Shown piece by piece: positions 10,197-21,446 of a stretch of DNA of 64,000 nucleotides. Positions within the stretch are counted from its first letter, which is position 1. Every line of letters starts with the position of its first letter. A program made the translations under genes and the position numbers. The stretch comes from Entamoeba invadens IP1. Its lineage: Eukaryota > Evosea > Mastigamoebida > Endamoebidae. The stretch covers positions 531,499 through 595,498 of the forward strand of contig NW_004440189.1 of NCBI RefSeq assembly GCF_000330505.1, written 5' to 3'. The notes below the pieces were generated by a model, which was not told the origin of the DNA, searched no databases, and saw nothing but the letters and a program-made list of their open reading frames with translations.

Positions 10197-11284
10197 ATGG
10201 ACCTCAAACAAGTATTTGGCAAAATTGTGTTTGTATTAAAGTTGTATTATGCATATGGCTTTTTAATGTCAGTTTTCCTCCAAATCACCATTCTTCTCAT
10301 CATGAATTTGATAGTCAGTCCAATGTACTTCATTAACCGTTCCATCTACCAATGGATATTCCAACGCTTCACAGAAGTATACATGTGCTATTTTTCCATT
10401 CATTGTTACTACATAAATGGAAACAAATTGTTATATAGTGGTGATGATTTGATTGCCAACGAAAACCAGATCTGGGTTCAAAATCACACACATTGGTTTG
10501 ATTTTGCTCCTATTTGTATGCTTTCTCCAATGGTCGGGAGAATAGGTTCTATGCGTTTTTTTATTAAAGACGAAATTATGAAACTTCCTTTTATTGGGTT
10601 TGTTTTCATTTTCAAAACAACAAATTTCTTTGTCTCGAAATTTATTGGCAGTTGCTCAACTAAGTAAATGTATTATAAATATATAATAAATTTTGTATTA
10701 TAAGAATAACAAACAGATTTGGACTTTATTGGATGGATAATATAATGTTGAAGAGAAACTTTGCAGACGACGAAAAACACATCAACGAGACATTCAAACG
10801 ATTGAGAAACAAATACTATCCTTTCTTGTTAATTATCTTCCCTGAAGGTACTCGAGCAAAACCAGAAAGAATATTAGAATCACAAAAATACGCAAAAGAG
10901 CACGGACTTCACGTCTATAAAAATCTGTTAAACCCACGGCCGTTAGGTCTTTTTCATGCTCTTAAACAACTCAAAAAGGTAACACCATATTTGTATGACC
11001 TCACAACTGGATACGGACCAGGAGCTTCACTTGGGGTTGTGTTCTGCCCGGGCGATGGGGTTGACATTCATGTACATGGGAAAAGATACTTGACAAAAGA
11101 TTTGCCTGATGACTTTGAAGAGTTCAAAAAATGGATGGAAAAGATCTGGATCGAAAAAGACGAACTTGTTGACTACTTCAATGAAAACAAAAAATTCCCA
11201 GGTAATGAGAAACAATTACCGTTCACATTCAAATGGGCGGATTTCACGGGGTATATGGAACCGGGGTGTTTTGATAAACCATAA
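10197..11284 (+). CDS. PlsC/LPLAT-family lysophospholipid acyltransferase (two exons)
   Basis: Exons 10197-10597 and 10717-11284 encode 322 residues. The 119-bp intron (GTTTGT...CAG) splits a glycine codon, and its removal joins KLPFIG to FGLYWMDNIMLKR as in AGPAT/LCLAT proteins. Motif I is NHTHWFD with His97 and Asp102 (H-x4-D catalytic pair); motif III is FPEGTR at 175-180; PRPLGLFHAL follows as the usual PRxxGF-type motif. The N-terminal 50 residues contain one or two membrane spans. Members acylate lysophosphatidic acid or other lysophospholipids at the ER. The sequence resembles the AGPAT3/4/5-LCLAT branch more than bacterial PlsC. Exact substrate is not determined. Confidence 0.88.
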
Positions 11285-12418
11285 CAATTATTATTATTTT
11301 TTTTAACAAAGACTTGGTCATATCAAAGTTAAAACTATATTTTATATCATTTAATGATTTAATAATTAATTTTAATTAATAACCATTAATAATTACAATT
11401 GTTTTATAATTCTGTAATATATGTTTTTGATATTGTAAACTTTAAAAATATTTTTGTTTGTTTGTTTCAAAAAAAACAAATAAAAACACGAATACAAATT
11501 GGTATTTTTATTTATATTATACATTTAGGTATAAAATACAATTAAAATGTGGTCACTTATTATTAATTTCAAATTTTTAAAATTATCGAGTCAACACAAA
11601 CAGAATCTCATTAAAAAAGCTCGATTAATTTTCTTATTTGAAATAGCCAACGTTTCACAAAACTTAACAGTTGTCTATTATATTATTTTAAATTAAAAGG
11701 AATTAAGTTCTGGTACAGTTCAATAGTTATTGTTTGATCAATGATTACAAAGACCAGTTCAATACCAAAAATACTCTTCATTATCTTCAAATATTAAACC
11801 ACTCCAAAATTACACTTAGATATTGTCCAATTCATACGTCTTGCTCATCACAAATAATTTATTATTCGAATTACAGTAAAAATAATAACAACACAGTACT
11901 TAAGTTTACTTTGAATAATTATAATTCATATTGTACATTTATCGTATAAAAACAATGGGTATAAAATTGACTCAACAACACATAAAACATATTTTTTTAA
12001 AAATAAGAAGAAAAACTTTTTGTTAACTTGTTTTTCTTGACTATTTTTTTAAAAGTTATAATAAAACATGAATAAAACATTAAGTTTTGAATGATATACC
12101 GGTAATAACCAAATATAGATTGTTACATTCAGACTCAAATAACTATAATAAAATAATATATTATTAAAAAAATATACACTTTTATAATACTTTAAAACTT
12201 CGAAACTTTAAAAATATAATAAAAGAGTAGTTTTCGAACTATGCATTATTGCTATTCCAACTATGTTTTTTAACTTCAATCAACAAAATTTCGATAATCC
12301 AAAAATACACTCCAAAATGGTTTACTGACCCAAGTCCCTTCATTCACGCCAAAAATGTCTAAGGTTTTTCTTCGAAAACAACTCGTTTTTTATGCGCATC
12401 TGTTAATTGTATTATCTG
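11285..12418. other. AT-rich intergenic region
   Basis: About 1.1 kb of AT-rich sequence with homopolymer A and T runs. A 71-codon open stretch at 11734-11949 has no ATG context, domain or codon character of a gene and is not called. Nothing else is recognised. Confidence 0.6.
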
Positions 12419-14972
12419 ATGTATACAACAAGTCCAATCGACCTCGCATTCAATTTCAGGGCTGATATGATCAACTGGGAAATCGTTGACGCGCCCACAC
12501 ATTCTTCATTTCTCCATACCCAATCTTATTTGAAACGAACGGAGAATTCTATCAAGACGCGGTCGGTTTGTTTGTTACCGCACACAGCTGACCGGGTTTC
12601 TTCCATCTTCTACGACACACCAAAACTCATTTCACTCTTCCCAAACGTTTCAGATTTTTGCGCTGAGCCAGATGGATCGTTTTGCATCAACTTTTTCATC
12701 ACATCGATCAATCAAGTGTTCTCGACAAGGTTCAAATCACAGTCATTTCAATTCAGTCCACTCGAGGGTATCACTATCCACAACGAAACAAGTATTTTAA
12801 TTGAGCACAATTATTACTTCAGACAAGACGAGAACACGACAAATACTTTGGTCATCATCGAAACGGTATTTCCAAACCAGTACAAAGTGCATAAGGTATT
12901 AATGCACCACTCGCTGAACGCGTGCGAAGAGGCAATAAACAACTTATTTTTTCTTCTTGAAAATAATCAGTCGGTCATTCAAATTAACGAGATCAAGCGT
13001 GAGTTAATCCGTAAGTGTGTTCACAAAGACTATTTAACAAATATCCTCCATAAGTCGCCATCTTTCACCGCCTACACGACAAAAAGTATTAACGAAGTGA
13101 TGATCATTGGGTGTGGGAATTTTTGTGATTTCAAACAGGCGATGTCAGCGTTACCGAAGTTGGTGGTCAACGAACCATTTTTCACTTCATCAATTTTAGT
13201 TCAACAGGAGGACAGTGTTTTAGGACCAAAATGGTTTCATAAAGAGAGCGTGTTTTTTGGTGAAATTCCAAGTGTAGTTGATGTCAAATATAGTGGATTA
13301 ATAAGTGAACGGAATATGTTCTTCTGTTGTGCGTCTGGTGTACGGCGAAAGAATTGTGTTGAAGCGCACAATCCGGGGTGTGCATTTTCTTATGTGTTAG
13401 GAGCGGAGTGGGTTGAAAGTGTTGGACAAAAAGCAGTGTCGGTGTATTGCTTTCATTTTTTCATTCCTAAATTAGAATCGCAAGAACACCAATTACGAAA
13501 ATTAGTGTTAACACATATTTTAGATCGCGTGATATTGACTCGCTATGTCATTGAAAGTTGTGGGATCGTCAAAGTAAACGAAATTTTTGTCAACAACAAA
13601 CAACTCCCAAAAACACAGCACTCGCCACGCGAATTCCTTTTCGACTTATCTCAAAAAATTTTGCAGAACAACATGTTGCTGAAGAAAAATGTGAATCGGA
13701 TGCGAACACTTCTTAAAGAAAAAAGAAGACATGTGGCGACTAAAGGGAGATCCGGAGACTTCAATTTGTTCGCACTCCCAGAGAAAATACTTCACAAAAT
13801 ACTCACCTTTCTTCCTTTGGAGGATTTGGTCGTTCTTTTAGCGGTGAGTAAGAGGTTTGTGTTCACATCAACTTTTTCATGTCGAGACCACTGTCTTTCA
13901 TAATAAAAAGGAATAACTTGATAGAATGCACCTCTACGTTATGAACTCATTAGACCTCTGGCAAACATTCTACGACCTTTATTTCAACGCACTGACTTTC
14001 AAAAAGTTTAACTTGATAACACCACTGACACACCCTGAACCGTGTGATTACCATTACTTAGTTAAGACTTCTAAAATGCTTCAGTTCAATTGGAAGAACC
14101 AAATCAGTCTAAAAAAGTCGCGGATTGTACTGTTTGATAAAAGTCCAGTTGATTATATCAAGCCGACTCCTTGTGGAATGAGTATAATGGGCAGCTCGTG
14201 TGGTAAGTGTTGTCAAGTGGCGCACCCAACCAACTTGAAAACGCGCGAAGTGCTTGTTGGTGACAAAATAGTGTCACTTGAGTTGTACACTGAAATGGAT
14301 AAATCGCTCATGTTCATGTTATTGAACAGTGGCGCAATTCGAGTCTACGTTGTTGGTAGTGATGATTATTCCACTATCACCACAGACAAGTTCGAGTACG
14401 CCTGTTCCATCCCACAACACCAATTTTGTTATTGGGACAAATCCGGGACTGTCTCCCTCTGCGACTTAGACACTGGAAAATGCAAATTTAAGTTCCAAAC
14501 AGGATCTCAAGAACAACTTCATGTCGATGAAATGGCACCGGATTTATTAGTCCTTTCTTCGACCGATAAGTGTTTGAAAGGTTTTGATTTGCGGTCCAAT
14601 CGAGTCGTATTCAACAATTCGACGTTTGGAGGGTACATCACTACTTTCGATGGATTTGATAATTACATAGTGTGTGGGGGTACTGATGGCATTTTAACAA
14701 TGCTCGATATGAGGACAAACCAACTCTGTTTGGACCGTTGTATACACCAAAGTGCGATCAATGTTGTAAAGTGTTGGAACAGAAAGATACTGACTGGTGG
14801 CGAAGATAAAGGCTTGTGCTATTTCGACTGTAGTCAGGGGTGGTTTGGTAACTACCGAACGCTCTATAGACACCAAGATGAGGTCACGTCGATAGTCTTT
14901 GACGACCAAATCCTGATGACTGGGAGTCGTGACGGTATATTGTATTATACTGATTTTTCTGTTTTTAATTGA
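12419..14972 (+). CDS. F-box and WD40-repeat protein with large N-terminal region (two exons)
   Basis: Exons 12419-13854 and 13925-14972 encode 827 residues. The 70-bp intron (GTTTGT...TAG) lies inside the F-box; its removal gives LLAVSKRMHLYVMNSLDLW, the normal second half of an F-box. The F-box starts near residue 449 (LPEKILHKILTFLPLEDL). Residues about 560-827 form WD40-type blades (CGGTDGILTMLDMRT, LTGGEDKGLCYFDC, LMTGSRDGILYYTDF). F-box/WD40 proteins are substrate receptors of SCF ubiquitin ligases. The N-terminal 440 residues are unusual for such receptors. They may hold one or two START-like lipid-binding folds, but this is only an impression from the hydrophobic pattern. The first ATG after an in-frame TAA is used. 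Confidence 0.8.
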
Positions 14973-15036
14973 TTGTGTTATAGTCTCCAACGTTCTTCAA
15001 AACAGTGAATTAATTGTATGAAAAAGTAGTGCATTC

Positions 15037-16476
15037 TCACACGGCTGTGATAGCTCGATTTTTTTTGCTTGATTCCAACTCGTCTTCTTCACCGAGTTTG
15101 ATGCGTTCACAGTTGACATTACACGTGTGTTCCGAAAATGCAGTGGTTTTCGTTCTTTCAAAATTTCGGTTCACTAACATGAATTTGAATAATGAGGTAT
15201 GGAGTACAGAACACTCCTCTATTTGATATTCACTATGTCCTTCACTCTCAATCACTCCAACGGTTTTCAAATCAACAATTAATTGGTCTTGACTCGCTTT
15301 TTGTGAAAAGTGCTTGAAACACTCTAACGTCAGACTCTGACTGATGTCGCTCAACACTTTCGTTGTACTTATCCGTTCTTCTAAATACATTCTCTTGTAC
15401 CCTTTGATTCGTTTGAACACTTCGCTTTTGGGATACATCCACTCTTCTTCCCTAAATATAGAACACGTAAAATCCTCAACAAATATACTCCGCTGACCAA
15501 CGTGAATCGGTTTCCCTCCAAACTTTTTACTCTCCTCGTTGAACAACCACACTAAGTAACACACCAACCCTCGCTGTTCCATTTCGCTAAACATCGTATC
15601 CTTTTCTTCCATCGCTTCTTCATTCTCCGATAACAAAACACCAGTCTTTTTATCGAAAAAACAGTCGTACTCTGCAAGTCTATCATTTTCACCATATCTC
15701 GAGCACTTTTTGTACACAGCTATACTAACTGGAGTAACTACAAAATGTGTCGGCGTGTTTTCGCATCCAAAAGGATGTGTCTCCCAATAATCTGTGGGTA
15801 TGTCGATTCGGAATCCCTTCTTCTCGATTCGCTCGCCTTTGTCTTTGGGAATTTTTCTAGGTGGCAATGTTGATATTCCAGCGACAACCTTCGCGCCGAG
15901 TTTCTCGTGTATATATGCGACTTGTTTGTATAAATGTGGTTTTGTAAGTAAAATTGATAAAAACACCTCTGGTGGTCTAAGAAGTGGAAGGATACTCGTG
16001 ACAAAAGTGTCTGGGAGTTCATGTGTAAAGTTTCTGTTTTTAGTCAATACAAGTAACACGTTCTTCTTTAGCGATTTGATGTTCATTTTGATTCGATTTG
16101 TGAAGAGAAGTAATACCTTAGCCAATGATATATTGTCCTGTTGTGTTTGAAACGTGTTTGTCATAGCCGTTGGCTTCTCTGTGTTTTGAAAGAAATCTGG
16201 TGTGAACGTTTTTAAAGCGTCCTCTTTGCCCAAAGCGTTTGTCTTAAAAATGCGTGTGGAGAAGTAGACCAAAGTGATTTGGACAATGTCTGGAAGCGCC
16301 TCAATCATAGAAGAAAATTGAGGGAAGTACCCATCGCAAATGATCACCAAATCGCTTGTTACATCCAGTGGAATAAGTGTCTCAAAATTTACGATTTCAC
16401 CAAACCTACCAATCGTAGATATTCGATCTGACATTTTTGTTATTTCGTCCAAGCGCACATTCTGTTGACTCTTCAT
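15037..16476 (-). CDS. Alpha-kinase-like protein with degenerate vWA-like N-terminus
   Basis: 479 residues, no intron. The C-terminal half follows the alpha-kinase pattern: a FNEESKKFGG block, LTLECFKHFSQ in place of the usual QAFSHFTY, then LIVDLKTVG (usually VVDLQGVG), and a final HTCNVNCERIKL equivalent to the zinc-binding HxCNxxC end of alpha-kinases. The N-terminal part (DLVIICDGYFPQ...) looks like a von Willebrand A strand-helix without the metal-binding DxSxS. Amoebozoan alpha-kinases such as VwkA combine vWA and alpha-kinase domains and act on myosin or in phagocytosis. Several catalytic positions are altered (Gln of DLQG to Lys; TDPxIH-type motif not visible), so activity is doubtful. 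Convergent with the F-box gene, separated by 64 bp. Confidence 0.55.
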   Translation of the reverse strand: MKSQQNVRLDEITKMSDRISTIGRFGEIVNFETLIPLDVTSDLVIICDGYFPQFSSMIEALPDIVQITLVYFSTRIFKTNALGKEDALKTFTPDFFQNTEKPTAMTNTFQTQQDNISLAKVLLLFTNRIKMNIKSLKKNVLLVLTKNRNFTHELPDTFVTSILPLLRPPEVFLSILLTKPHLYKQVAYIHEKLGAKVVAGISTLPPRKIPKDKGERIEKKGFRIDIPTDYWETHPFGCENTPTHFVVTPVSIAVYKKCSRYGENDRLAEYDCFFDKKTGVLLSENEEAMEEKDTMFSEMEQRGLVCYLVWLFNEESKKFGGKPIHVGQRSIFVEDFTCSIFREEEWMYPKSEVFKRIKGYKRMYLEERISTTKVLSDISQSLTLECFKHFSQKASQDQLIVDLKTVGVIESEGHSEYQIEECSVLHTSLFKFMLVNRNFERTKTTAFSEHTCNVNCERIKLGEEDELESSKKNRAITAV

Positions 16477-17202
16477 ACTTTTTGATTCGTATGGATTTTG
16501 AGTTAAGTGTAATGACGTTTTCTTTATAACTTTTATTGAATTATAAATGATTTATTAATTATTGTAAAAGTATTATATAGAATATTATTTTAATTATTTT
16601 TATCATACAATTAAAATATTTTATTTCCAATGATTTTAACTTGAATATTTTTTTTTAATTTTTGTTTTTTCTTATTATTTTTATTATTAAAAATAATTAT
16701 TAAAACCATTTGAATTAACCGAAACTATATTTTTGAAACTACTAATAAAATTATTAACTTTATACCATTAATTATGTATTAACTATAAAATAATACCCAT
16801 TTATTAGAAGTTTAGTTTATTTGCAATAGAATAATTAATAGTTAATTTATAATAGTTAAAATACATATTTTCCCAAAAGTTTTCGTTTGAATTCTATTTA
16901 TAAAAAAGGATTCAATCTTTGATTAAATTTTGAATACATTTGTCTAGTTTTGTAAACTTAAGAAAATAATTCTTTTAATTTTAAAAGAAGAGATATTTCT
17001 ATGCTTTTTTAAAATAAAAATACAAGCAATTAAAATACAATTACAATCAAAATCTTTTATCGCCAATGAACTATGGCAATGAAAAACCAATTTTTCCATA
17101 ATAAAAAGAAGCGAAAAACCTAATTGGCGTGTCTTTGGTTAATTAAAGTGAAATGAAAATAGAAAGAAACTATTAACTTGAAAAGAATTGTATTACAACA
17201 CA
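16477..17202. other. AT-rich intergenic region (divergent promoters)
   Basis: About 725 bp between the alpha-kinase-like gene (minus) and the first small GTPase (plus). It is strongly AT-rich with A/T runs and short imperfect repeats of ATTAATAG-type words. No open frame or RNA is recognised. Confidence 0.6.
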
Positions 17203-17839
17203 ATGATCAGACCAGCCAAGGCGCTCCGGACTCGTTCACAGATTATTGGTAAAAATGAAATCAAGGTGATGGTCGTTGGTAGTGCGAAGTGTGGAAAGAC
17301 GACAATTTGTAACACGTTTTTTGAAACCACGAGTTCTGACACTACTGCTGAGGCTGTTGTTTGTTTCTCATTTCATCAAGTGACCATTTCGTCGCAACAA
17401 TAATACAACGGATGTGTTTTGAAGAAATAAAAAATAGAGAGAACGGTATGTGCAAATCGACGAAGAAATGATACGAGTGGTTGTGAGTGATATAGTTGGG
17501 AAGCAAATGTTTTATGCGTCGGACAATCCATACACAAATTATGATGTTATCATCGTCGTGTTTGACATCACTGATTTGAAGTCGTTTACTGATGTCAAGT
17601 CGATGTGGTTGCCTGATATTTCCGCGTATTCCAACATCGACACGGAAGTTGTTTTAGTTGGAAATAAGAAGGATTTGGATGTCGATAGAATCACTCCATA
17701 CAAAACAGCTCAAGAATATGCTGATGAACACTTGTGTCAGTATTATGAAGTGACTAAAGAAGACACGTCGTGTAGTTTATTATTCGATTGTATTGCTCGA
17801 GACTATTTAGTGTCGTTTGTGTTTATAACGCATGAGTAA
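17203..17839 (+). CDS. Divergent Ras/Rab-like small GTPase, copy 1 (two exons)
   Basis: Exons 17203-17358 and 17438-17839 encode 185 residues. The 79-bp intron (GTTTGT...TAG) is in phase 0. The P-loop GSAKCGKTT is at residues 26-34, a FDIT strand follows, and the G4 motif NKKD is at 128-131. The switch II/G3 motif, normally DTAGQ, reads DIVGKQ (70-75), and no C-terminal cysteine for prenylation is present. The protein therefore should bind nucleotide, but the catalytic Gln is displaced and membrane anchoring by prenyl groups is not possible. It lies 45 bp upstream of a second divergent GTPase on the same strand, suggesting a local duplication. The regulatory partner and location in the cell are unknown. 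Confidence 0.75.
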
Positions 17840-17884
17840 ATTAATAATAATACAATCTAACAAATAACATTAAGAGATGTTAAA

Positions 17885-18445
17885 ATGCGAGTGCTTGTGA
17901 TGGGCGACACAGGCGTTGGGAAAACGACTTTTATCAGAAAAGTTACTTATAAAGAACCACAAGGTCACGATTTTAAAACACTTGTTTGTTACAACACAGT
18001 CATTAGTGTAATGTGATCGATCATAGAAATAACAACGAAGGTAAGTTCGCGATTTGAAATGGAAAAATTGAAGTATCTGATCCACTTGTTTGATTACTCA
18101 TTTTACAAAAATTTGTTATTGTCATTCCCCACACTTTCGAGAACAATCGAAGGGATGGTGATCCTCTTCGATTTGACGAACGAAGAAAGTTTCCAGAATG
18201 TCCACAGAATACACTTTTTGAACTTAAGTGCTTTCACAGATGTCACTGGGATCTTAATTGGATACAAATCCGATTTGACAAAGGAGCGAGTCGTCAAGGA
18301 GAGTGACGCACAAACACTGGCGGAGTGGATGAATTTCACATATATGGAACTCTCTCAAAATGAGACAACAGACCATTCACAAGCTATAAAGGCGCTTGCT
18401 CATGCAGTTCGTATCAATCGACTGTCCATTGAACAATCTCTTTAA
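17885..18445 (+). CDS. Divergent Ras/Rab-like small GTPase, copy 2 (two exons)
   Basis: Probable exons 17885-17983 and 18041-18445, 167 residues. The donor is GTTTGT; a TAG acceptor at 18026 would create an immediate in-frame stop, so the AAG at 18040 is preferred, with some uncertainty. The P-loop GDTGVGKTT is at residues 7-15. The G3 region reads FDYSFYK instead of WDTAGQE (50-56), and G4 reads YKSD instead of NKxD (108-111). Beyond that, the strand-helix order (MVILFDLTNEESFQNV) is that of the Ras superfamily. There is no prenylation cysteine. It may be a pseudo-GTPase or a gene in decay, but the intact frame over 167 codons argues for selection. Confidence 0.6.
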
Positions 18446-18567
18446 TTCTTTATTTAAATTCGTAATGTTCTTGTGGGTTGCTGTTCTTTATTCTAATAGA
18501 TTCAAATATTACAATTTTACTATATAATTATTATAGATATAGAAATCATAAACTAATAAGGATTAGT

Positions 18568-21054
18568 TTATGATTCTATACATTGAAGTATATTTGGAAA
18601 ATCTCTTTCAAGCCAAGATGCTCTTGTAGACATCTTCTCAATCCCTTGTTTAATGCAATTTTCAGACCCTTCACACTTGTGGTCTTCAAAGAATTTCATG
18701 AAGAAATTGACACGGTCACGAGTCGAATATTTCCCTAACATAGAATTCAATATACATTTCCGAATTGATGACATTCCACCACCATATTTCTTGTTGATAT
18801 CGTTGATGTGGGTGATGACATAATCTGTAGGCAATTCACTCTCTCCACTAAACAGTTCTGCAAAAGCAAATCCAACGTCTTGTTGCCTCACCGTCGATTC
18901 GATGAAACTGAGTGCTTTTTTAATAAGTTCTTCGTTTTTGGTCGATGCAATAGCTTTCAACGCAACTCGACGAATTTCAACGGTCTCTCCAGTCGTGTAA
19001 AGTTGACACAATTTAGAAAATACAACATCGTCCCCATATCTACCTGCAATATAACAAGTCGGTAAAATTAATTCACCAGACAATCTTCCTATTTCATTGT
19101 TCAAGACACTTCGACTTGCGTTGTTGTAGAATTCTTTTCGTTTGAATAAAGCGACACAACAAGAGCGCAAGGATGTGGCTTCACTTGACTCTCCCAATTG
19201 GACGTTGTAACCCAATTCACTATAAATTGGAAACAACAGTCGTTTCATTTGTTGTCTGATGTATCGTTTGACTCGAGAATCTTTAAAAACAGTTTTTAAC
19301 TCACTGAAATGTTTTAAAATACATCTTGAGAGTTGATACGTTTCGACTGTAATTGGATCGATCTGTCGAATAAAACTGAGGTACTGCGTTGAGGACAAAA
19401 CGCCCAATTTTCCAAGTGTAAATAAATCGTCACATAAAGTCAGTACTTCCAAATGTGATATTTTAGTCTTTTCGAGAAGAGTAATTAAGTCGTCAGAATA
19501 CTTCACTCTATAAAATCCACTTGATTTAGCATTAGCAATTACATAGGGATATTGCCATTCAATAACCGATTTTTTGTCTTTAAAAATGTATTTTACAACT
19601 TTGTTCTCATACGACAAGATCATTGGTATTTGCCAGATTTGATCACTTAATACTCCACACCTCTCTTGTTCTAAGTATAGTTTACCTCTCTCTAAACGAA
19701 CACTGACCATTGGAAACCCAGAAGCGTATGTCCATTCCTGTACAACTTCTTTCAAATCAATTCCACACACATTTCCAACACAATCCCACATGTCATCGCT
19801 TGTCGCATTTTGATATAAAAATTTGTTAAGATAGGCAGTTACCCCATTCATAAAGGAGTCAAATCCAACATAATTCACTATCATATTTATCAATGCACTT
19901 CCTTTGTTGTAACTTATCAAGTCGAAGACTTGTTGTACGTCACTTGCTTTATCAACTTTAATACAAATGGGATGGGTGTTGATACTTCCATCAGACTCAA
20001 GCGCAGGTATTAAAGACTCAACTACATTTGCTGCTTCCATTCTCCATTCGGGAAACAAGGTGGAAACACCAAATAAAGTGCCAACGTAACTTGCAAATCC
20101 CTCATTCAACCAAATGTCATCCCACCACTTCATCGTCACCAAATCACCAAACCACATATGGGCTAACTCATGGCACACAACACTTGCTGACCGCTTTTTG
20201 GCCTGTGTTGATGCGTTTTCTTTTAAACAAACTTCGGTCTCTCGCGAAGTTATTATACCCCAATTTTCCATCGCGCCACACTCAAAGTCAGGAAGAGCAA
20301 CCCAATCACACTTTGTGAGTGGATATCTAATTTTGAACTGAGACTCATAAAGCGACAAACACTTATCCATTACTTCAAGAGCAAAGCGGGAGATGTTTTT
20401 GTGATTCCGGGCAAAATGCAGACCAAGCTGGATGCCATTTTTACCAACTTTTGTGTAACTTGTGAACTCTCCGGTGACAAAAGCTAATATATAAGTCGAC
20501 ATCTTTGGTGTTGTCTCGAAAGTCACTTTCTTTGTTTGTTCAGTTAATTCGACTGACTTTATTGGCATATTTGAAAAACAATCATCTGTTGGAGGTACCT
20601 CTAAGATGATTGAAAAAGTTGCTTTATAATTTGGTTCATCCAAACATGGGAAAACACGACGTGCAGAAGACGGACAGAACTGAGTGCAACAAATGACCTT
20701 TTCCTTACCGTTGAATGTATATTTCGATTGATAAAATCCACACAACTCGTCATCTGGAAGTCTTCCTTCATATTGAATTGTCACCTGGTGTTCCCCCAAA
20801 TTAAACTTGTTGTTTGAAGTCAGTGTTATTTGCTCATAAGTAGGGTTCTCTGTAATTTTTAAATGATCACATTCTTCTTGTAATACAGCACATATATTAT
20901 TTAAATTGACGGCGTTCATCACTATTACATTTGTTCCTGTTGTGCACAATAGTGTCAAGACTGTCTTTCCGATAAATTTTCTTTGCGATGGATATGGTTT
21001 AATAAATACTTCATAATGTAATGGGACAAAGTTAGTTGGAAGCAATTGAGACAT
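18568..21054 (-). CDS. M1-family zinc aminopeptidase (puromycin-sensitive aminopeptidase-like)
   Basis: 828 residues, no intron. M1 aminopeptidases remove N-terminal amino acids from peptides, usually in the cytosol downstream of the proteasome. The exopeptidase motif GAMEN is near residue 258 and the zinc motif HELAH near 295, followed at the expected distance by WLNEGFASY with the third zinc ligand Glu. The catalytic tyrosine region lies in ISYNKGSALINM. The C-terminal 300 residues match the helical ERAP1_C-type domain in position and length. There is no signal peptide or membrane span, so a cytosolic enzyme is likely. The start is an ATG with AT-rich sequence upstream. Identification is secure. 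Confidence 0.95.
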   Translation of the reverse strand: MSQLLPTNFVPLHYEVFIKPYPSQRKFIGKTVLTLLCTTGTNVIVMNAVNLNNICAVLQEECDHLKITENPTYEQITLTSNNKFNLGEHQVTIQYEGRLPDDELCGFYQSKYTFNGKEKVICCTQFCPSSARRVFPCLDEPNYKATFSIILEVPPTDDCFSNMPIKSVELTEQTKKVTFETTPKMSTYILAFVTGEFTSYTKVGKNGIQLGLHFARNHKNISRFALEVMDKCLSLYESQFKIRYPLTKCDWVALPDFECGAMENWGIITSRETEVCLKENASTQAKKRSASVVCHELAHMWFGDLVTMKWWDDIWLNEGFASYVGTLFGVSTLFPEWRMEAANVVESLIPALESDGSINTHPICIKVDKASDVQQVFDLISYNKGSALINMIVNYVGFDSFMNGVTAYLNKFLYQNATSDDMWDCVGNVCGIDLKEVVQEWTYASGFPMVSVRLERGKLYLEQERCGVLSDQIWQIPMILSYENKVVKYIFKDKKSVIEWQYPYVIANAKSSGFYRVKYSDDLITLLEKTKISHLEVLTLCDDLFTLGKLGVLSSTQYLSFIRQIDPITVETYQLSRCILKHFSELKTVFKDSRVKRYIRQQMKRLLFPIYSELGYNVQLGESSEATSLRSCCVALFKRKEFYNNASRSVLNNEIGRLSGELILPTCYIAGRYGDDVVFSKLCQLYTTGETVEIRRVALKAIASTKNEELIKKALSFIESTVRQQDVGFAFAELFSGESELPTDYVITHINDINKKYGGGMSSIRKCILNSMLGKYSTRDRVNFFMKFFEDHKCEGSENCIKQGIEKMSTRASWLERDFPNILQCIES

Positions 21055-21446
21055 TTTGAGGATTTGTTTTCTAGTTCATGATCTATTATAATACTAGTTA
21101 ATATATTTGTTTCACATATAAATTAATAAACTATAAAATATTAACTATAAAAAAAGATTTTATTATAAAAAATATCTACAAATAATATCGAAATAAAAAT
21201 ATATTTTAAAAATTTTTAATTTAATTTTAATGACACAAAAAACAAAGCAAATTATTTCGATTCCGATATAATTTTATTTTATAACAAATCTTCCAAACAA
21301 CATAAAACTATAATTAAACTATGAAAAAAACAATACAAATACAACAGAGTATAGTCAAAAAGGCACCACGTTAGAGACTGCGTGGCACTTTTTAAAAATA
21401 GTTTGAAGGGTTATTTAAAGTCAAAAACGAAGTTAGTCTGTGTCTG
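21055..21446. other. Divergent promoter region between aminopeptidase and HSP20 genes
   Basis: About 390 bp. The aminopeptidase side is extremely AT-rich. The HSP20 side (21361-21446) is more mixed and carries a short inverted pair CCACG...CGTGG at 21366-21385 and a TATTTAAAG box (listed separately). No gene is visible. Confidence 0.55.
21412..21420 (+). promoter_or_regulatory. TATA-like box TATTTAAAG
   Basis: TATTTAAAG lies 27 bases before the ATG of the HSP20 gene. It matches the core of the Entamoeba TATA-like element (GTATTTAAA), and 5' untranslated regions in this genus are very short, so the spacing is right. It was recognised by eye only. Confidence 0.4.

Noticed and set aside
9894..10211. 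Minus-strand frame running through the N gap
   Set aside because: The frame is open only because N bases cannot form stops.
11734..11949. 71-codon frame
   Set aside because: Ser/Asn/Tyr-rich as expected for AT-rich noise; no domain or splice partner.
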